Below are positions 35,801 through 43,571 of a stretch of 64,000 bases of DNA, in pieces (the first letter of the stretch is position 1; each line of letters starts with the position of its first letter). The notes under the pieces are model-generated. The model was not told the DNA's origin. It was given only the letters and a program-made list of their open reading frames with translations, and did not search any database. The DNA lies in contig JBAJFG010000457.1 of NCBI GenBank assembly GCA_037903475.1, forward strand, positions 1 to 64,000. The letters are read 5' to 3'. The stretch comes from Ancylostoma caninum (taxonomy: Eukaryota > Nematoda > Chromadorea > Rhabditida > Ancylostomatidae). The position numbers and the translations under genes are program-made.

Positions 35801-38800
35801 TTTATCCCTCAAATTCCCAATATTCCGGATCCATCCTGACTTCCAAACTTCCGGTCTCAAGTCATACCTACTTCCACTAACCCATCATGCGAAGGGCTAT
35901 TTGTAAGGTTTACTTGTTCGAGCATTTTTGAACCAGATCCTGAATCGTTTAAAAAATCAAATTATTTAGCTTTTATCCGGTCCTAAGTACAATATGTGCC
36001 AGTGTCTCATTACATCCAGAAAAACCTCTGCAAATCCACAAACGTCTAGCAAGCCAATTGCATTACTGCATGAGTTTTACACAGCGCTGACAGCTCGTTG
36101 TCTGCGAGAAATTCCCCGTCTAGCTCTCGAACCTCCCTGCTGGCGTTCACGGGGACTCCACACATCGGGACTTCCCAACACTACGTGTCTTCCACGGGGT
36201 ATGGGGCGCCCGCGATCGCCCGAAACTCGTTAGCGCCGGCAACTGGTCGGGTCGTTGCAGCCGGCCGGAAGCCATCCATCATTGTCGCGCGCGACTCGTT
36301 CTTTGTGATTTTGTCAGCGATACCGTGTTTAGTTGTACTGCGGCCAAAAGGTGGTCCTGACCTTCGCTGAACCTCTCGTCATTGATTTGCTTGTCATCGG
36401 GCCGCCACTCGATCGACTTGACACCACCGAGTCACTTCCGGTCCTAATCGAGTACGTCTACAATGGGTAACGGCGCCTGTTCGGCGCAAGACTGCTGATG
36501 GGGAACATATACGGTCGTTTGTCATCCATCATCATTATCGGAACTACTCGTAATCGCATTTAAACACATTGACTCGATAATCTTTCCAGTCATTAGATTC
36601 AGGGTAGACATATTTGGAAGCAAACAGCAGGATTGAACCCTTCTCCAACAAGAAGTCTTTAGTCCGCTAAAAAAAGTCCGCCATAGACATGACGAAAAAA
36701 ATCCTAAAAACCGCGATTTTTCTTGAGAACCGCGGAGATTTTTTTCTTATGCTGTTGTAGCACTAGTTCATTGGAGGTTTTCCCAATTACGACTCATATT
36801 TCGAATTTCTCCGTTGTTGAATATCCTTTCGTTCACCACCTTCGCTAACCTTACCTCTGTTTGAGAAAATCCACTTCAGTTCTCTCAAATAAATAGAGAA
36901 AAGACGCTGAAGGTTATGGAGAATCGTAAATCACCCTCAAGAGGGGACGGATAGCTGAAAAAGGCATGCACTAGGCGGGGGATTTTCGATGGTATTCTTG
37001 GAGATTTCTCAGTGAAGCGTGAAATATTGAATTGGATCTAAAAATTAAAAATTCAAATAGAAATCTGAAGAATCAAAATCAAGCCGAAAAATCAAAAACT
37101 GAACTTGTAAAAAAAACCGAAGTTACCTACATACGTATCTTCCCTCTGTATGGTGATACCTCTGACAAAAAAAGAAACAGGCTAAAAGTGTAGAGCTTTC
37201 ATGGTACTGATCTATCCAGAACCAGGACCCCGCCACTGATAGCACCCCTGGATTTGGGTATCGAGATTCATTCCGATTATCCCAAAGGAAGGCCATGCCC
37301 ACCGTCTGATTGTGTAATGCTTCTATATTCACTCAGACATCTAGTTTAATTTAGTTTTATTAGACAATTTCAATGCAGAGTAAACTTTGTAGGTTAACAT
37401 CGACCTTTTGAAGGAGCCAGAACAAAGTCTTGAAACTCGCAAACGCATCCTGGGCTTGGATGAAGCATTGGAATTACCTAGGGTAAACATATTGATGCCA
37501 CTGTCAACGATAGGTGAATTTGGGGCGTGTTAACACGTTGACCTTGGGTAATCTCAGTGATGCATGGGGCCCCATGCCTCTATACCAGTGATGTTGCAAG
37601 GAGGAGTTATCAGAATCCCATTCATTTTTGCCAGACTGAGATAACCTTAAGAGAGCTGCCTAGCCAGGAGTGCGGAGCCAAAAAACCTGGTTTCACATTG
37701 CTTGCAGAATGTCATATTTTCTATAAACTCGTCATTCGTCGCACTGTTCTTATGGTAGTGAGAAACGAACGTCTGAAGCCTGGTCGATATGCAGCTTTAG
37801 GTTGCAACGGCCAGTTTTTGCGAAAACATTTGGGCATGCTTATGCAGCATTCACTAGCGAACACGTCTCAGTTTTCGCATTGATATGCTGCTCCGCGGCG
37901 GTCGCAAATCGAGCAGTTTCGCGGGGCAAACTCCAAGTGTCAATGGCAAGGGGGGGGGGGCTCGAAATGACCCTAAGATAGATAAAAATAGTGTATAGGC
38001 CTTTTTATTCTTTATTTCTATTATCATTTTCAAAAACATTTACTGTTAATTATTTAACTTTGAATTCAATTTTTTTTATAATTTTACTATTCCATCAGGG
38101 TTTATGGAGTGGCGGAGTTGCCACTCTTTCCCCCATAGTGCCCCCACCCCCCCCTGGCAACTCCGGTCCGGCACTGCCATGTCTAGGTGCTCAACCAAAT
38201 GGTCCCCGCATAATCTACGCGTGTTCACTCAGGCGATATTGCTTGGTTAAAAATTTCAAATTTACTGGATAAACCCCCGAATGAAACCATTTTGTTTGCA
38301 TTAGCCGAAATAACGTGGCTGCTAGCTGTTTATGCATGTGGAAGTTCGAGGGAGATGAAAAAATTCATACATAGCCATAGGTCATTTCGATGTGGTCTGC
38401 TAGAATTTGTTCTTGAATGAATTCTCAGCCTTCAGCGTTTCCAGGAAAATCCTTCTCTTTGTTTTTCTTCTCCTTGTACATTTATTTATTAATGTATGCA
38501 TCTCTGATGATGTGTTTCTCTGAAATTACTAGGTTGGCGTTTTTTGTTGCTTCACCTTCGGTGCAGAAAACTTCCCGTATTTCCTTTAACTGCTACTGTT
38601 GCATGTGGTTTTATAGCAAATTTTCTGGCCCTTTCAAATATCTTATGCATTTGGAACGAAATTCACGTTTTCGGTGGATTTTTATTGCTGGAACGAAAGA
38701 CAACAAAACAAATTTTTTGCCAAACTCACTTCAGCGAGCTAAAACTTGGCGGCATCGCAGCAGGAACTGCCAGGAGTAAAACCAGAGTTTTGGCTAAGGA

Positions 38801-41800
38801 AGTTTGAGTAAACGCATACCGCGAAACTGCTCCGGATTTTTCCACTTGGTGTGTCTTGCTTCGAAACTAGGCAATTTCGCATCGATCTTTTTGGGGTTTG
38901 CGATCCCAAAAGATGGCACTAATCAGATAGCATCCATTCGAAACATCATATTCGGTCTCGCAGAACACCGCCAGTAATTGTCGTCAGGCCATCCCTCCCT
39001 TCCATGAGAATGGGAGGACGGAAAAGCTCGACAGTAGATGTCGCACATATGTACTAAACGAATACTAGATTGATCCCCGTTAAGAGGTCTGCATCGCGCC
39101 TTTGTACTGAAAGAATTGAAACCAAACACTTGGTCACTTAGTGATATAGTGTAGAGTGTAGACCCTCTATGACAAATTGAACTGCCCTACTCCACAGTTG
39201 GCCGAGGAACAAGCTCCGAAACACTGTCAGAAACCGAAAGAACACCAAATTACGGTCACGGCAACTTTGAGGTGACTTGCTGCAGAAATCGTTCACTACA
39301 GACCATTTGTCTTTCTGATCTGAAAAGTATTTTCAATATGTAAATCAAATAAGTAAGAAACTGCACTGTATGAGCCCAGCGTTGCTCAATGAAATGGATT
39401 CTACACTCGTACACAGCACCGTCCATCTATATCATACACACTCAGAGCACCTATAGGCACAGGAGCAATTAAGCTAGGAAGCTCTGCCTCATACATCATA
39501 ATCAGCAAACTCACCTGGCTCACCGAGTACCACTTCCCAGAGAATTTGGACGACCTCTTCCGGGAGAATTTTTTCGAAGACTAAACGGATACCAGAATTG
39601 CCCTCGAGGGAGTTCATCGATGCTAAAAGGTCCTATTCGAGTTATATGGTAATCGTGGAACATCTATGTACCTTATTGCCAAAGATTTGCGGATGGCAAT
39701 AGTTCCATGTCTTTTTGAAAAGTTTGATTTTGAAATGAGTTATGGGGTTCGGAATTGATGGCATGGAAACGCGCATTATTTTCGCACTAACCTAATAGAA
39801 ACGAATTAGAGATCTCGCCGTAGTGAAAAAAATTGTCCAGAATAATTTAAATATAGTCACAAAATGAGTTAATTCATAGAACGACACTTAGGGATTATGT
39901 AGTTGATTTACCAACGCTCTGATTTATTTTAGCTGAAATTTTCCTTTTCAATCTGCTCTAAAAGTTCAGATGTAGCCATAAATTTAATGATTGATTCAAA
40001 TATGCATAGGCGCTGTTCTGCTACGTATTGATTGAAATGAAATTTGCTCCAGGAATCGCTGGAGAATTTTTCCCCTGAACTTTGCCCAGGTTTTCATTAT
40101 TGATTCCATGGTTTAGCGCATCAAATACTTCCGAAACGTATTTTTCGGGAAACTTTTGGGCCAAAAATAAGCGTATCGCGCTATATTTTGTCAGCAAAAA
40201 AGAAAGTAGAAAGAAGCAGATGTCCACATCTGCACACACTTGCACTCGAGTGATCGAGAGATTTTTCTTCGGAGGTGGGTTCGAGGATGTAGAAGCGGTT
40301 TTCTTCTTCGGGTAGTTTTGTTTTTGTCAGAGCGCCCTCATGAAGATGGAGGAAGGCAGCGCAGGTTTGGCTTGAGTGCACATTTTCGTGGTCGAAAGCT
40401 CCTTATCGCACATGAGAAAGTTTATTTGTGCGCAAGTTTCGTTTAAGTGAATATGCCGATACATTCGACTGCAATGATCTTACACTGACACCCTTACCAA
40501 ATCTCCTGCTCTTCTGTTTCCTTTATTCTCCATTTCTATTATTCTTTTGTTTTCTCTTACAAAAAACCATTGTGTCAGCTTTTGTATCGCTTCTCTCCAA
40601 CATTCAAATGCTCCTACTACCCATCTTCGCTTCCCGCATTGTCGTGGTTCCCCGGTTTTGCAACCAATATTCCTTGTATTATGTAAATGTTAGGTTATCA
40701 AATAAGTTACCGCCGCCCTTTTGATATTCTTTTTCGTTTTTTTTTCGCCTTATTTTCTTATTTTTCACCCAGTGTGTTTGATATCTAGGATCACTTTTCA
40801 TACTATGCAAGCATTCTTTCCTCATTTCCTTGATGGATTGGTTTTTCTTCAGTTACCAAGTCCCGGATTATAGAAATTCCAGGCGTTAGAACTACCCATT
40901 TTCAACACCCGCACTTTTTTCTATCGCTTCTGCTTCTTTCCTTTCCTGGGTGAACTCCTTCCTTGTTTTGTGAGTTATCTAAGTGCAATAACAGTATAAT
41001 TTGTTTGGCTGCTCCAGAAAATTTCTTGTCGCTGATTCATTTTTATTTCTACGCATTTCTACATGTGCTTCAAATATTGCCCTATTTGTTATTGACTGTT
41101 ACTGTTAATTATTATTTGACTATTTCACTTCAAAAAAAAAATTCGAAAGTATGGGTTGTCGTACATTTACACCTTGGAGCGTTCACTCCTATTTCACGTC
41201 GTCTCCTTTTTTTCTTGTCCATGCGCTGATTTTGTTGGGTTACTTCTGCAGATGCTTTTTTTTAGAAAAATAAGAATGGTAATGATTTCCATGGATGATT
41301 TTTGGTTTGTTTATGTCAAATTCTGCATTTCTAGGTGCTGGCCACGGATATGTCCAAGCACATGTCCCTGCTGGCCGACTTGAAGACGATGGTTGAGGCG
41401 AAGAAGGTCGCCGGTAACAACGTGATCGTCCTGGACAAGTACAACGACAAGATTCAGGTGAAACCAGCGCTGACTCTGGCCATTACTGGGGTAACCAGAA
41501 ACATAACTGGGTCTCTAACTTTCTGTTCAGGTCTTGCAATCCATGATCCATTTGGCGGATCTATCAAACCCAACGAAGCCGATCGAGCTGTATCGGCAGT
41601 GGAATTCGCGGATCCTGGAAGAGTATTGGAGGCAAGGCGACCGCGAAAAAGAGTTGGGCATCGAGGTGTCGCCGATGTGCGACAGGGGGAATGTCACTAT
41701 TGAAAAATCTCAGGTGCGTCCAGTTTTTGTGTTTACTGGATGGTGTTCTGTGGTGAGCCTAAAGGGGTAGTTGTTATCGGCGAGCTTTCTTGCTGCTCCT

Positions 41801-43571
41801 TGAACTTCACAGCCACTTTCGCTGTTTAGCATTGGAAAACTACGCTTGCAACCTGTGGCCGTTTCATGAAAACACTTATTGCACCGCATTTCCGTCAGCA
41901 CCTTCCATAAGAGCAGTCTTTTCTAGCTTAATCTCTATCCCGAAGAAATTCCCAGCTGAAAATCTGAACTGCTACGACTATTTGAAAACACTGTTCACCT
42001 TGTGCTCACAAGGAGTTCTTATTGATTTCCGTCTGTATTGTTTTTGTTAGTGAAGAAGACTACATATTGTCCAAGAGTGACAAACTAAATTTATATGGAT
42101 CGTCATTTTTACATTTAATTTCTGAATTTGAAAAGTTGTGGCCGGAGGCTTTGTGAAATTTTTCTAGAAGAAAAACTCTACGCGTTTCTAGCCCAGTTCA
42201 TAAATTTGTCCTCAAAAAGACGCTTGAAGTCATCATTTTCATCACTGCGGAGAACTCTGTCAGTGTCATTTGATGCGCGTTTTCGATGCTTAAAGAATTT
42301 GTTACATTTTCTCGTTTTCACCAGAACGGAAAAAACACTCCCACTCTTTTTTCTACCTCCACTGCCCGTTTTTCCAATTTAATGAGATCCTCTGTAGATC
42401 TCACAACGGCAGCTTCCTCCCAAATTTTAGCAGAATAATGGGAACGTGATAGGAAAAGAACTGGAATCTGCACTCAATTTAGAGCAATTCTGCTCATCCG
42501 GAATTCACCTAAAATTATTTTATCTTAAAAATTCACACAGATTTTGGGGTAATTCGATTGATGCTCTCGACAATGCACAAACGGAAGCTCTTTCTTACTA
42601 TTATGAGAATGGAAATAGTTTTCTCTAATATTTCTCGTGATAATAGAGATTCTTCGCTCGGAAAAGGACTGGGTAAAAGAGCTCCGTGTCATTCCAAGCA
42701 TATACTGTCGTGTTTTCGCAAAGAAAAATGGTTTCCTTGTTCGCGCAGATTTTCTCGACCAAGCTTTTTCTATGGGAAACATACTATTGTCTGTCACTGG
42801 TGCTTACGATTCTAAATCAGCAGATAGTTCATTTCAATGTGCATTCAGACCATTTTGAGTTGGAAAATAATGAAGTGATAAAGGGAGAGAATAATACGTA
42901 TGTATGTAAAATTTTTTTATCTATCATTTGTAGTCCAAAAATTCGTGAGTAGAGAAAATACAAATATGTAGGAATGCACACGTGAAAGAACCGTCATAAA
43001 GAGGCCAATGAAAAAATTGAATAACATGAAGAATGAAAATTTAGGCTCAGTGTGGTGGAAATTTCATTGGAGCTCTTCTGAATTTTCACTGTGTTGACAT
43101 ACGTAAAATAATGAAAATTGTACTAATACGTGAAATATTTAGTTAAGTAATGATAATATGTACTTGGGTAATTAGGGTGACTTGAAGTAGGCCCATCTCC
43201 GATTTACTGGATCAAAATCCTTGGAAATGGTTCAGGGAATCCAAAAAAAAGAAAGTCCTACATCATTTTTTCTGGGGGTTCATTGCTCTCTTTTTCGACA
43301 GTAGGAATTCTAGGCTTATCAGCAAATTCCAGTGTTTGAATTCGAATACATCTGTTGCATTTTTCGCTTCTAAGCATAGCGAAGAGAGTTCTGATAGCTG
43401 TGTATTTAGGTTGGCTTCATCGATTACATTGTGCATCCGCTGTACGAGACGTGGGCGGACCTCGTGTATCCGGATGCGCAGAACATTCTCGACCAGCTCG
43501 AGGAGAACCGTGAGTGGTACCAGTCGCGGATCCCGGAGGAGCCGGAGTCGGCTCGCTCGGAGAACTCGTAG
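2538..43571 (+). CDS. pde-4: cAMP-specific 3',5'-cyclic phosphodiesterase 4, whole gene (13 coding exons, long isoform)
   Basis: Thirteen exons with canonical GT-AG borders join in a single frame into 613 residues: 2538-2821, 24110-24203, 24497-24599, 24663-24739, 28359-28499, 29180-29350, 33264-33368, 34335-34478, 34543-34642, 35071-35225, 41335-41457, 41531-41713, 43410-43571. The product hydrolyses cAMP to AMP and so limits PKA signalling in the cytoplasm. UCR1 contains the PKA target RRES (Ser66); UCR2 starts at about residue 161; the catalytic domain covers about 290-595. Active-site residues by family alignment are His351 and His355 (HNHIH), His391 and Asp392 (IHDVD), Asp509 (HLADL), Asn512, and the purine clamp Gln560 and Phe563. 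None is missing, so the gene looks functional. The length fits a long PDE4 isoform. Introns are large and full of repeats. Regulation by PKA through UCR1/UCR2 is known for the family; multiple promoters are inferred from extra first exons in intron 1. Confidence 0.95.
3566..4081 (+). other. CpG-rich block in intron 1, weak candidate alternative first exon
   Basis: A GC-rich block of about 500 bp with a TATA-like stretch near 3967-3975 ends in a strong donor (GGT|GTAAGT at 4082). An open frame from ATG 3753 reaches that donor in phase 2, the phase pde-4 exon 2 needs. Its 109 residues are low-complexity and Arg/Ser/Ala-rich with no recognisable domain, and a random frame has a one-in-three chance of matching phase. 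It could be a non-coding first exon or an alternative promoter. Confidence that it is translated is low. Confidence 0.2.
3733..3761. promoter_or_regulatory. pde-4: Cluster of CRE-like sites in pde-4 intron 1
   Basis: Three TGACG cores fall within 29 bp: TGACGTGA at 3733-3740, TGACGC at 3741-3746 and TGACGTCG at 3754-3761. They lie about 210 bp upstream of a TATA-like stretch. CREB-type sites in intronic promoters of mammalian PDE4 genes are known to give cAMP-driven feedback. Here the function is inferred from motif and place only. Confidence 0.3.
5160..5701 (+). promoter_or_regulatory. pde-4: CpG-rich region before alternative first exon 1b, with a CTG microsatellite
   Basis: The sequence turns GC-rich and CpG-rich for about 540 bp directly before the ATG-led exon at 5702. 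It includes a run of eight CTG units at about 5370-5393. Position and composition suggest a promoter and 5' UTR. A CRE-like AGACGTCA lies just downstream at about 5858. Confidence 0.35.
5702..5784 (+). CDS. pde-4: pde-4 alternative first exon 1b
   Basis: ATG-led exon of 27 codons plus two bases, beginning [16 protein letters not shown] and ending before a strong donor (CCGA|GTAAGT). It ends in phase 2, exactly what exon 2 at 24110 requires; joined, it reads PPRSSE followed by [12 protein letters not shown]. This replaces the RRESF part of UCR1 and would give an isoform without that PKA site. The call rests on phase, donor strength and the CpG-rich upstream block, not on a remembered homologue. 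Confidence 0.6.
5785..9700. other. Intron 1 of pde-4, second part
   Basis: No gene is recognised. Contents: a 31-bp tandem duplication (about 7957-7987 and 7988-8018); a palindromic CRE TGACGTCA at 7117-7124; C- and A-rich tracts near 8262-8280; and a 150-codon open frame at 8968-9420 on the plus strand that is Phe/Leu-rich, matches no family I know, and is probably chance. Confidence 0.5.
7957..8018. repeat. 31-bp direct tandem duplication
   Basis: Two adjacent copies of a unit containing GAGAACGCGAGAAATATAG, essentially identical, in the long first intron. It appears to be a recent local duplication. Confidence 0.75.
9711..9834. mobile_element. 124-bp MITE with 22-bp terminal inverted repeats and TAA target duplication (PIF/Harbinger-like)
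   Basis: The ends GAGTATCCCCAGACTTCGCC and its reverse complement are perfect inverted repeats, flanked by TAA at 9708-9710 and 9835-9837. A 3-bp TWA duplication is the signature of PIF/Harbinger elements. It has no coding capacity and would depend on a transposase elsewhere. Confidence 0.7.
10031..10301. mobile_element. 271-bp inverted-repeat element (CCTCAGGAAAC ends)
   Basis: The terminal inverted repeats begin CCTCAGGAAAC and remain alignable for about 34 bp with several mismatches. The interior holds several copies of a CATGCAGAA-like word. No target duplication is clear and there is no open frame of note. Probably an old non-autonomous transposon. Confidence 0.55.
11999..12475. repeat. 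Degenerate tandem array, about four units of 103-122 bp
   Basis: The words GACATGTCT or its variants, followed by GGTTCTTC and then GAACACGAATATAAG, recur in the same order near 12084-12127, 12206-12245, 12322-12365 and 12428-12470. An ATCGAT/TTGTTGATTTTT-like block precedes each. Divergence is high, so the array is old. Confidence 0.55.
13090..13999. mobile_element. Non-autonomous Tc1/mariner-type element, 910 bp, TA target duplication
   Basis: The left end CAGGATCACAACAAAGTCTT and the inverted right end (CAGGGTGACAACAAAGTCTT) match over about 26 bp and are flanked by TA (13088-13089 and 14000-14001). No intact transposase is present. Its right end shares sequence with the small element at 17032-17158, so they belong to one family. 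Confidence 0.65.
14989..15258. repeat. GC-rich inverted repeat, arms of about 64 bp
   Basis: The arm at 14989-15052 (GACGGCAATGGCGGTGGCCC...) is the near reverse complement of 15194-15258. A word AAACTTAGGAAACATTCTCG occurs as a direct repeat at about 14764 and 15122. It could be the core of a foldback transposon; no termini with a target duplication are evident. Confidence 0.5.
17032..17158. mobile_element. 127-bp TA-flanked MITE related to 13090-13999
   Basis: The ends CAGGGTGATGACA and rc CAGAGTGACATCA are imperfect inverted repeats with TA on each side (17030-17031, 17159-17160). The block CCGGCGAAGTGCAAG near the right end is also found near the right end of the 910-bp element. Confidence 0.5.
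20056..20103 (+). repeat. TAAA-tailed repeat end, shared with 32333-32386
   Basis: GTGCACCCTGAGTGTATGAA followed by AATA units. The copy at 32333 reads GCGCACCTTGAGTATATTCA and then AATAAATGAA units. A shared unique stretch leading into a simple tail suggests the 3' end of a non-LTR retrotransposon or SINE. The family is not identified. Confidence 0.4.
21011..21282 (+). promoter_or_regulatory. pde-4: CpG-rich flank before alternative first exons 1c and 1d
   Basis: GC and CpG content rise through about 21010-22050, with a reversed CCAAT box (ATTGGCT) near 21170. Two ATG-led, phase-2 exons follow at 21283 and 21541. This block is the likely promoter and 5' UTR for short pde-4 forms. Confidence 0.35.
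21283..21353 (+). CDS. pde-4: pde-4 alternative first exon 1c
   Basis: 23 codons plus two bases: [19 protein letters not shown] and on to LDD, with donor AG|GTACGAG. It ends in phase 2, and the split codon with exon 2 becomes Arg, giving DPLDDR followed by [12 protein letters not shown]. The sequence is protein-like and hydrophobic at the start. It would yield an isoform that lacks the RRESF PKA motif and enters UCR1 midway. Confidence 0.6.
21541..21566 (+). CDS. pde-4: pde-4 alternative first exon 1d (very short)
   Basis: Eight codons plus two bases, MSFLSKTP, with a consensus donor (CCAA|GTAAGT). The phase is again 2; joined to exon 2 it reads MSFLSKTPK then HGDDLI. Its brevity makes a chance match easier than for 1b or 1c, but the donor is strong and the CpG-rich context fits. 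Confidence 0.45.
21567..22698. other. Intron 1 of pde-4, fifth part
   Basis: CpG-rich until about 22050, then AT-rich. The frame at 21846-22088 is a by-product of the GC-rich block. No further exon is supported. Confidence 0.45.
22699..23194. mobile_element. 496-bp foldback MITE, TA target duplication (Tc1/mariner-type)
   Basis: Almost the whole element is an inverted repeat: arms of about 200 bp start with CAGTGCCCGCACTAAGTTTG on the left and end with CTTAGTGCGGATATTG on the right. TA lies at 22697-22698 and 23195-23196. The arms share an ATAAACATCTAGAACGCGGA block and an AAACTTGCGAATTTCGTTGT block. There is no coding content. Confidence 0.75.
23195..24109. other. Intron 1 of pde-4, last part
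   Basis: Mostly unremarkable. The 23740-24080 stretch is GC-rich with poly-G runs near 24062-24072. The acceptor TTTGTTTAG at 24101-24109 closes the intron. Confidence 0.5.
24110..24203 (+). CDS. pde-4: pde-4 exon 2 (UCR1)
   Basis: One base completing codon 95, then residues 96-126: [19 protein letters not shown] and onward to NIQ. This is the most conserved UCR1 block. The acceptor is TTTAG and the donor CAG|GTGATT (phase 0). This exon is the common acceptor for all candidate first exons. Confidence 0.95.
24497..24599 (+). CDS. pde-4: pde-4 exon 3 (end of UCR1)
   Basis: Residues 127-160: [17 protein letters not shown] and CAQETL, matching the UCR1-UCR2 linker of nematode PDE4. The acceptor GTTGAAG has a poor pyrimidine tract and was chosen because it keeps frame and homology. 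The donor is G|GTAATT (phase 1). Confidence 0.85.
24663..24739 (+). CDS. pde-4: pde-4 exon 4 (start of UCR2)
   Basis: Completes Glu161 and encodes residues 162-186, [13 protein letters not shown] and [11 protein letters not shown], a signature of PDE4 UCR2. The acceptor is TTCCAG and the donor AAG|GTAAGC. Confidence 0.95.
24740..28358. other. Intron 4 of pde-4
   Basis: Holds AATTCG-rich repeat sequence at about 25795-26035, a TTTA-type simple repeat at about 26205-26232, and an unexplained CpG-rich block at 26750-27370 with a GTC microsatellite at 27095-27131. No exon of pde-4 is recognised here. Open frames inside the CpG-rich block are low-complexity on both strands. Confidence 0.45.
25795..26035. 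repeat. AATTCG-family repeat, copy 1
   Basis: Repeated words such as ATTCGAATAATTCATTCATT and their reverse complements lie between GAATATTCGAGTCGAATAC and TCGTCGAATATTCCC ends. Related copies lie at about 50360-51030, 55245-55335 and 55845-56010. Confidence 0.55.
28359..28499 (+). CDS. pde-4: pde-4 exon 5 (UCR2)
   Basis: Residues 187-233: [16 protein letters not shown], then [16 protein letters not shown] and an acidic tail. This is the UCR2 helix that covers the catalytic site in autoinhibited PDE4. The acceptor is TTTTCAG and the donor GAG|GTAAGC (phase 0). Confidence 0.95.
29180..29350 (+). CDS. pde-4: pde-4 exon 6 (UCR2-catalytic linker)
   Basis: Residues 234-290: [20 protein letters not shown], then the conserved ISGVRKL, PEYGV and a stretch leading into the catalytic domain. 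The acceptor is TTCTTGCAG and the donor CAG|GTGCGT (phase 0). Confidence 0.92.
32088..32599. mobile_element. 512-bp element with terminal inverted repeats of about 50 bp and TA target duplication
   Basis: The left end CAGTCCTTAATACAGCTGTT and the inverted right end (CAGTGCTTATGACAGCTGTT) continue as matching arms through AGCCAAGATTGTTAATCAAA. TA flanks at 32086-32087 and 32600-32601 indicate a Tc1/mariner-superfamily origin. The interior carries the TAAA-tailed repeat at 32333-32386 and no intact transposase. Confidence 0.7.
32916..33019. repeat. Two adjacent GC-rich hairpins
   Basis: First hairpin: TGATGCATC (32916) pairs with GATGCATCA (32942-32950), with an inner GGCGG/CCGCC stem. Second: a perfect 14-bp arm CATTCGGTCCGCGG (32988-33001), a TCCT loop, and its complement at 33006-33019. 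The function is unknown; these could be an RNA structure in the intron or the end of an old transposon. Confidence 0.6.
33264..33368 (+). CDS. pde-4: pde-4 exon 7 (catalytic domain start)
   Basis: Residues 291-325: [18 protein letters not shown], then [17 protein letters not shown]. This matches the first helices of the PDE4 catalytic domain. The acceptor is TTTCAG and the donor AAG|GTTGGT (phase 0). Confidence 0.95.
33369..34334. other. Intron 7 of pde-4
   Basis: 966 bp of AT-rich intron. Nothing beyond chance open frames is seen. Confidence 0.6.
34335..34478 (+). CDS. pde-4: pde-4 exon 8 (HNHIH metal-binding motif)
   Basis: Residues 326-373: [20 protein letters not shown], then [20 protein letters not shown]. 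His351 corresponds to the general acid and His355 to a metal ligand of PDE4. The acceptor is ATTCCAG and the donor ACC|GTGAGT (phase 0). Confidence 0.97.
34543..34642 (+). CDS. pde-4: pde-4 exon 9 (HDxDHPG motif)
   Basis: Residues 374-406: [20 protein letters not shown], then [13 protein letters not shown]. His391 and Asp392 are metal ligands. The preceding intron is only 64 nt. The donor is A|GTGAGT (phase 1). Confidence 0.97.
35071..35225 (+). CDS. pde-4: pde-4 exon 10
   Basis: Completes Asn407 and encodes residues 408-458: [49 protein letters not shown]. The acceptor is ATTTCAG and the donor ATG|GTACGC (phase 0). Confidence 0.96.
35226..41334. other. Intron 10 of pde-4 (6.1 kb)
   Basis: Contains a repeat at about 35670-35885 related to 46290-46500, a palindromic CRE TGACGTCA at 35724-35731, and a CpG-rich block at about 36100-36480 with no assignable exon. 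A TTTTT-rich low-complexity tract lies near 38040-38085 and G/C homopolymers near 37951 and 38140. No other coding exon is recognised. Confidence 0.45.
35670..35885. repeat. Dispersed repeat, copy 1 (partner at 46290-46500)
   Basis: The shared order of words is: AATTCCGG(G/T)TT.CGGAAG near the start; CTTCTGGATTTC in the middle; GACTTCC... and ACTTCCGGTCTCA near the end. Each copy has inverted GGAAGTC/GACTTCC-type ends. The family is unknown. Confidence 0.4.
41335..41457 (+). CDS. pde-4: pde-4 exon 11
   Basis: Residues 459-499: [20 protein letters not shown], then the [17 protein letters not shown] loop. Completely PDE4-like. The acceptor is TTTCTAG and the donor CAG|GTGAAA (phase 0). Confidence 0.97.
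41531..41713 (+). CDS. pde-4: pde-4 exon 12 (cAMP-selectivity region)
   Basis: Residues 500-560: [40 protein letters not shown] sequence (here VSPMCDRGN) and EKSQ. Asp509 is a metal ligand, Asn512 sits in the nucleotide pocket, and Gln560, the last codon, is the invariant purine-binding glutamine. The acceptor is TGTTCAG and the donor CAG|GTGCGT. Confidence 0.97.
41714..43409. other. Intron 12 of pde-4
   Basis: 1.7 kb of AT-rich intron. Open frames at 42446-42952 on both strands have no domain character. No repeat was identified. Confidence 0.5.
43410..43571 (+). CDS. pde-4: pde-4 exon 13 (C terminus, stop)
   Basis: Residues 561-613 and the TAG stop: [20 protein letters not shown], then [20 protein letters not shown] and a short SARSENS tail. 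Phe563 is the hydrophobic clamp of the purine ring. A consensus GTGAGT lies inside the exon at 43510, see the alternative 3' exon. Confidence 0.97.
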   Translation, partial: VGFIDYIVHPLYETWADLVYPDAQNILDQLEENREWYQSRIPEEPESARSENS

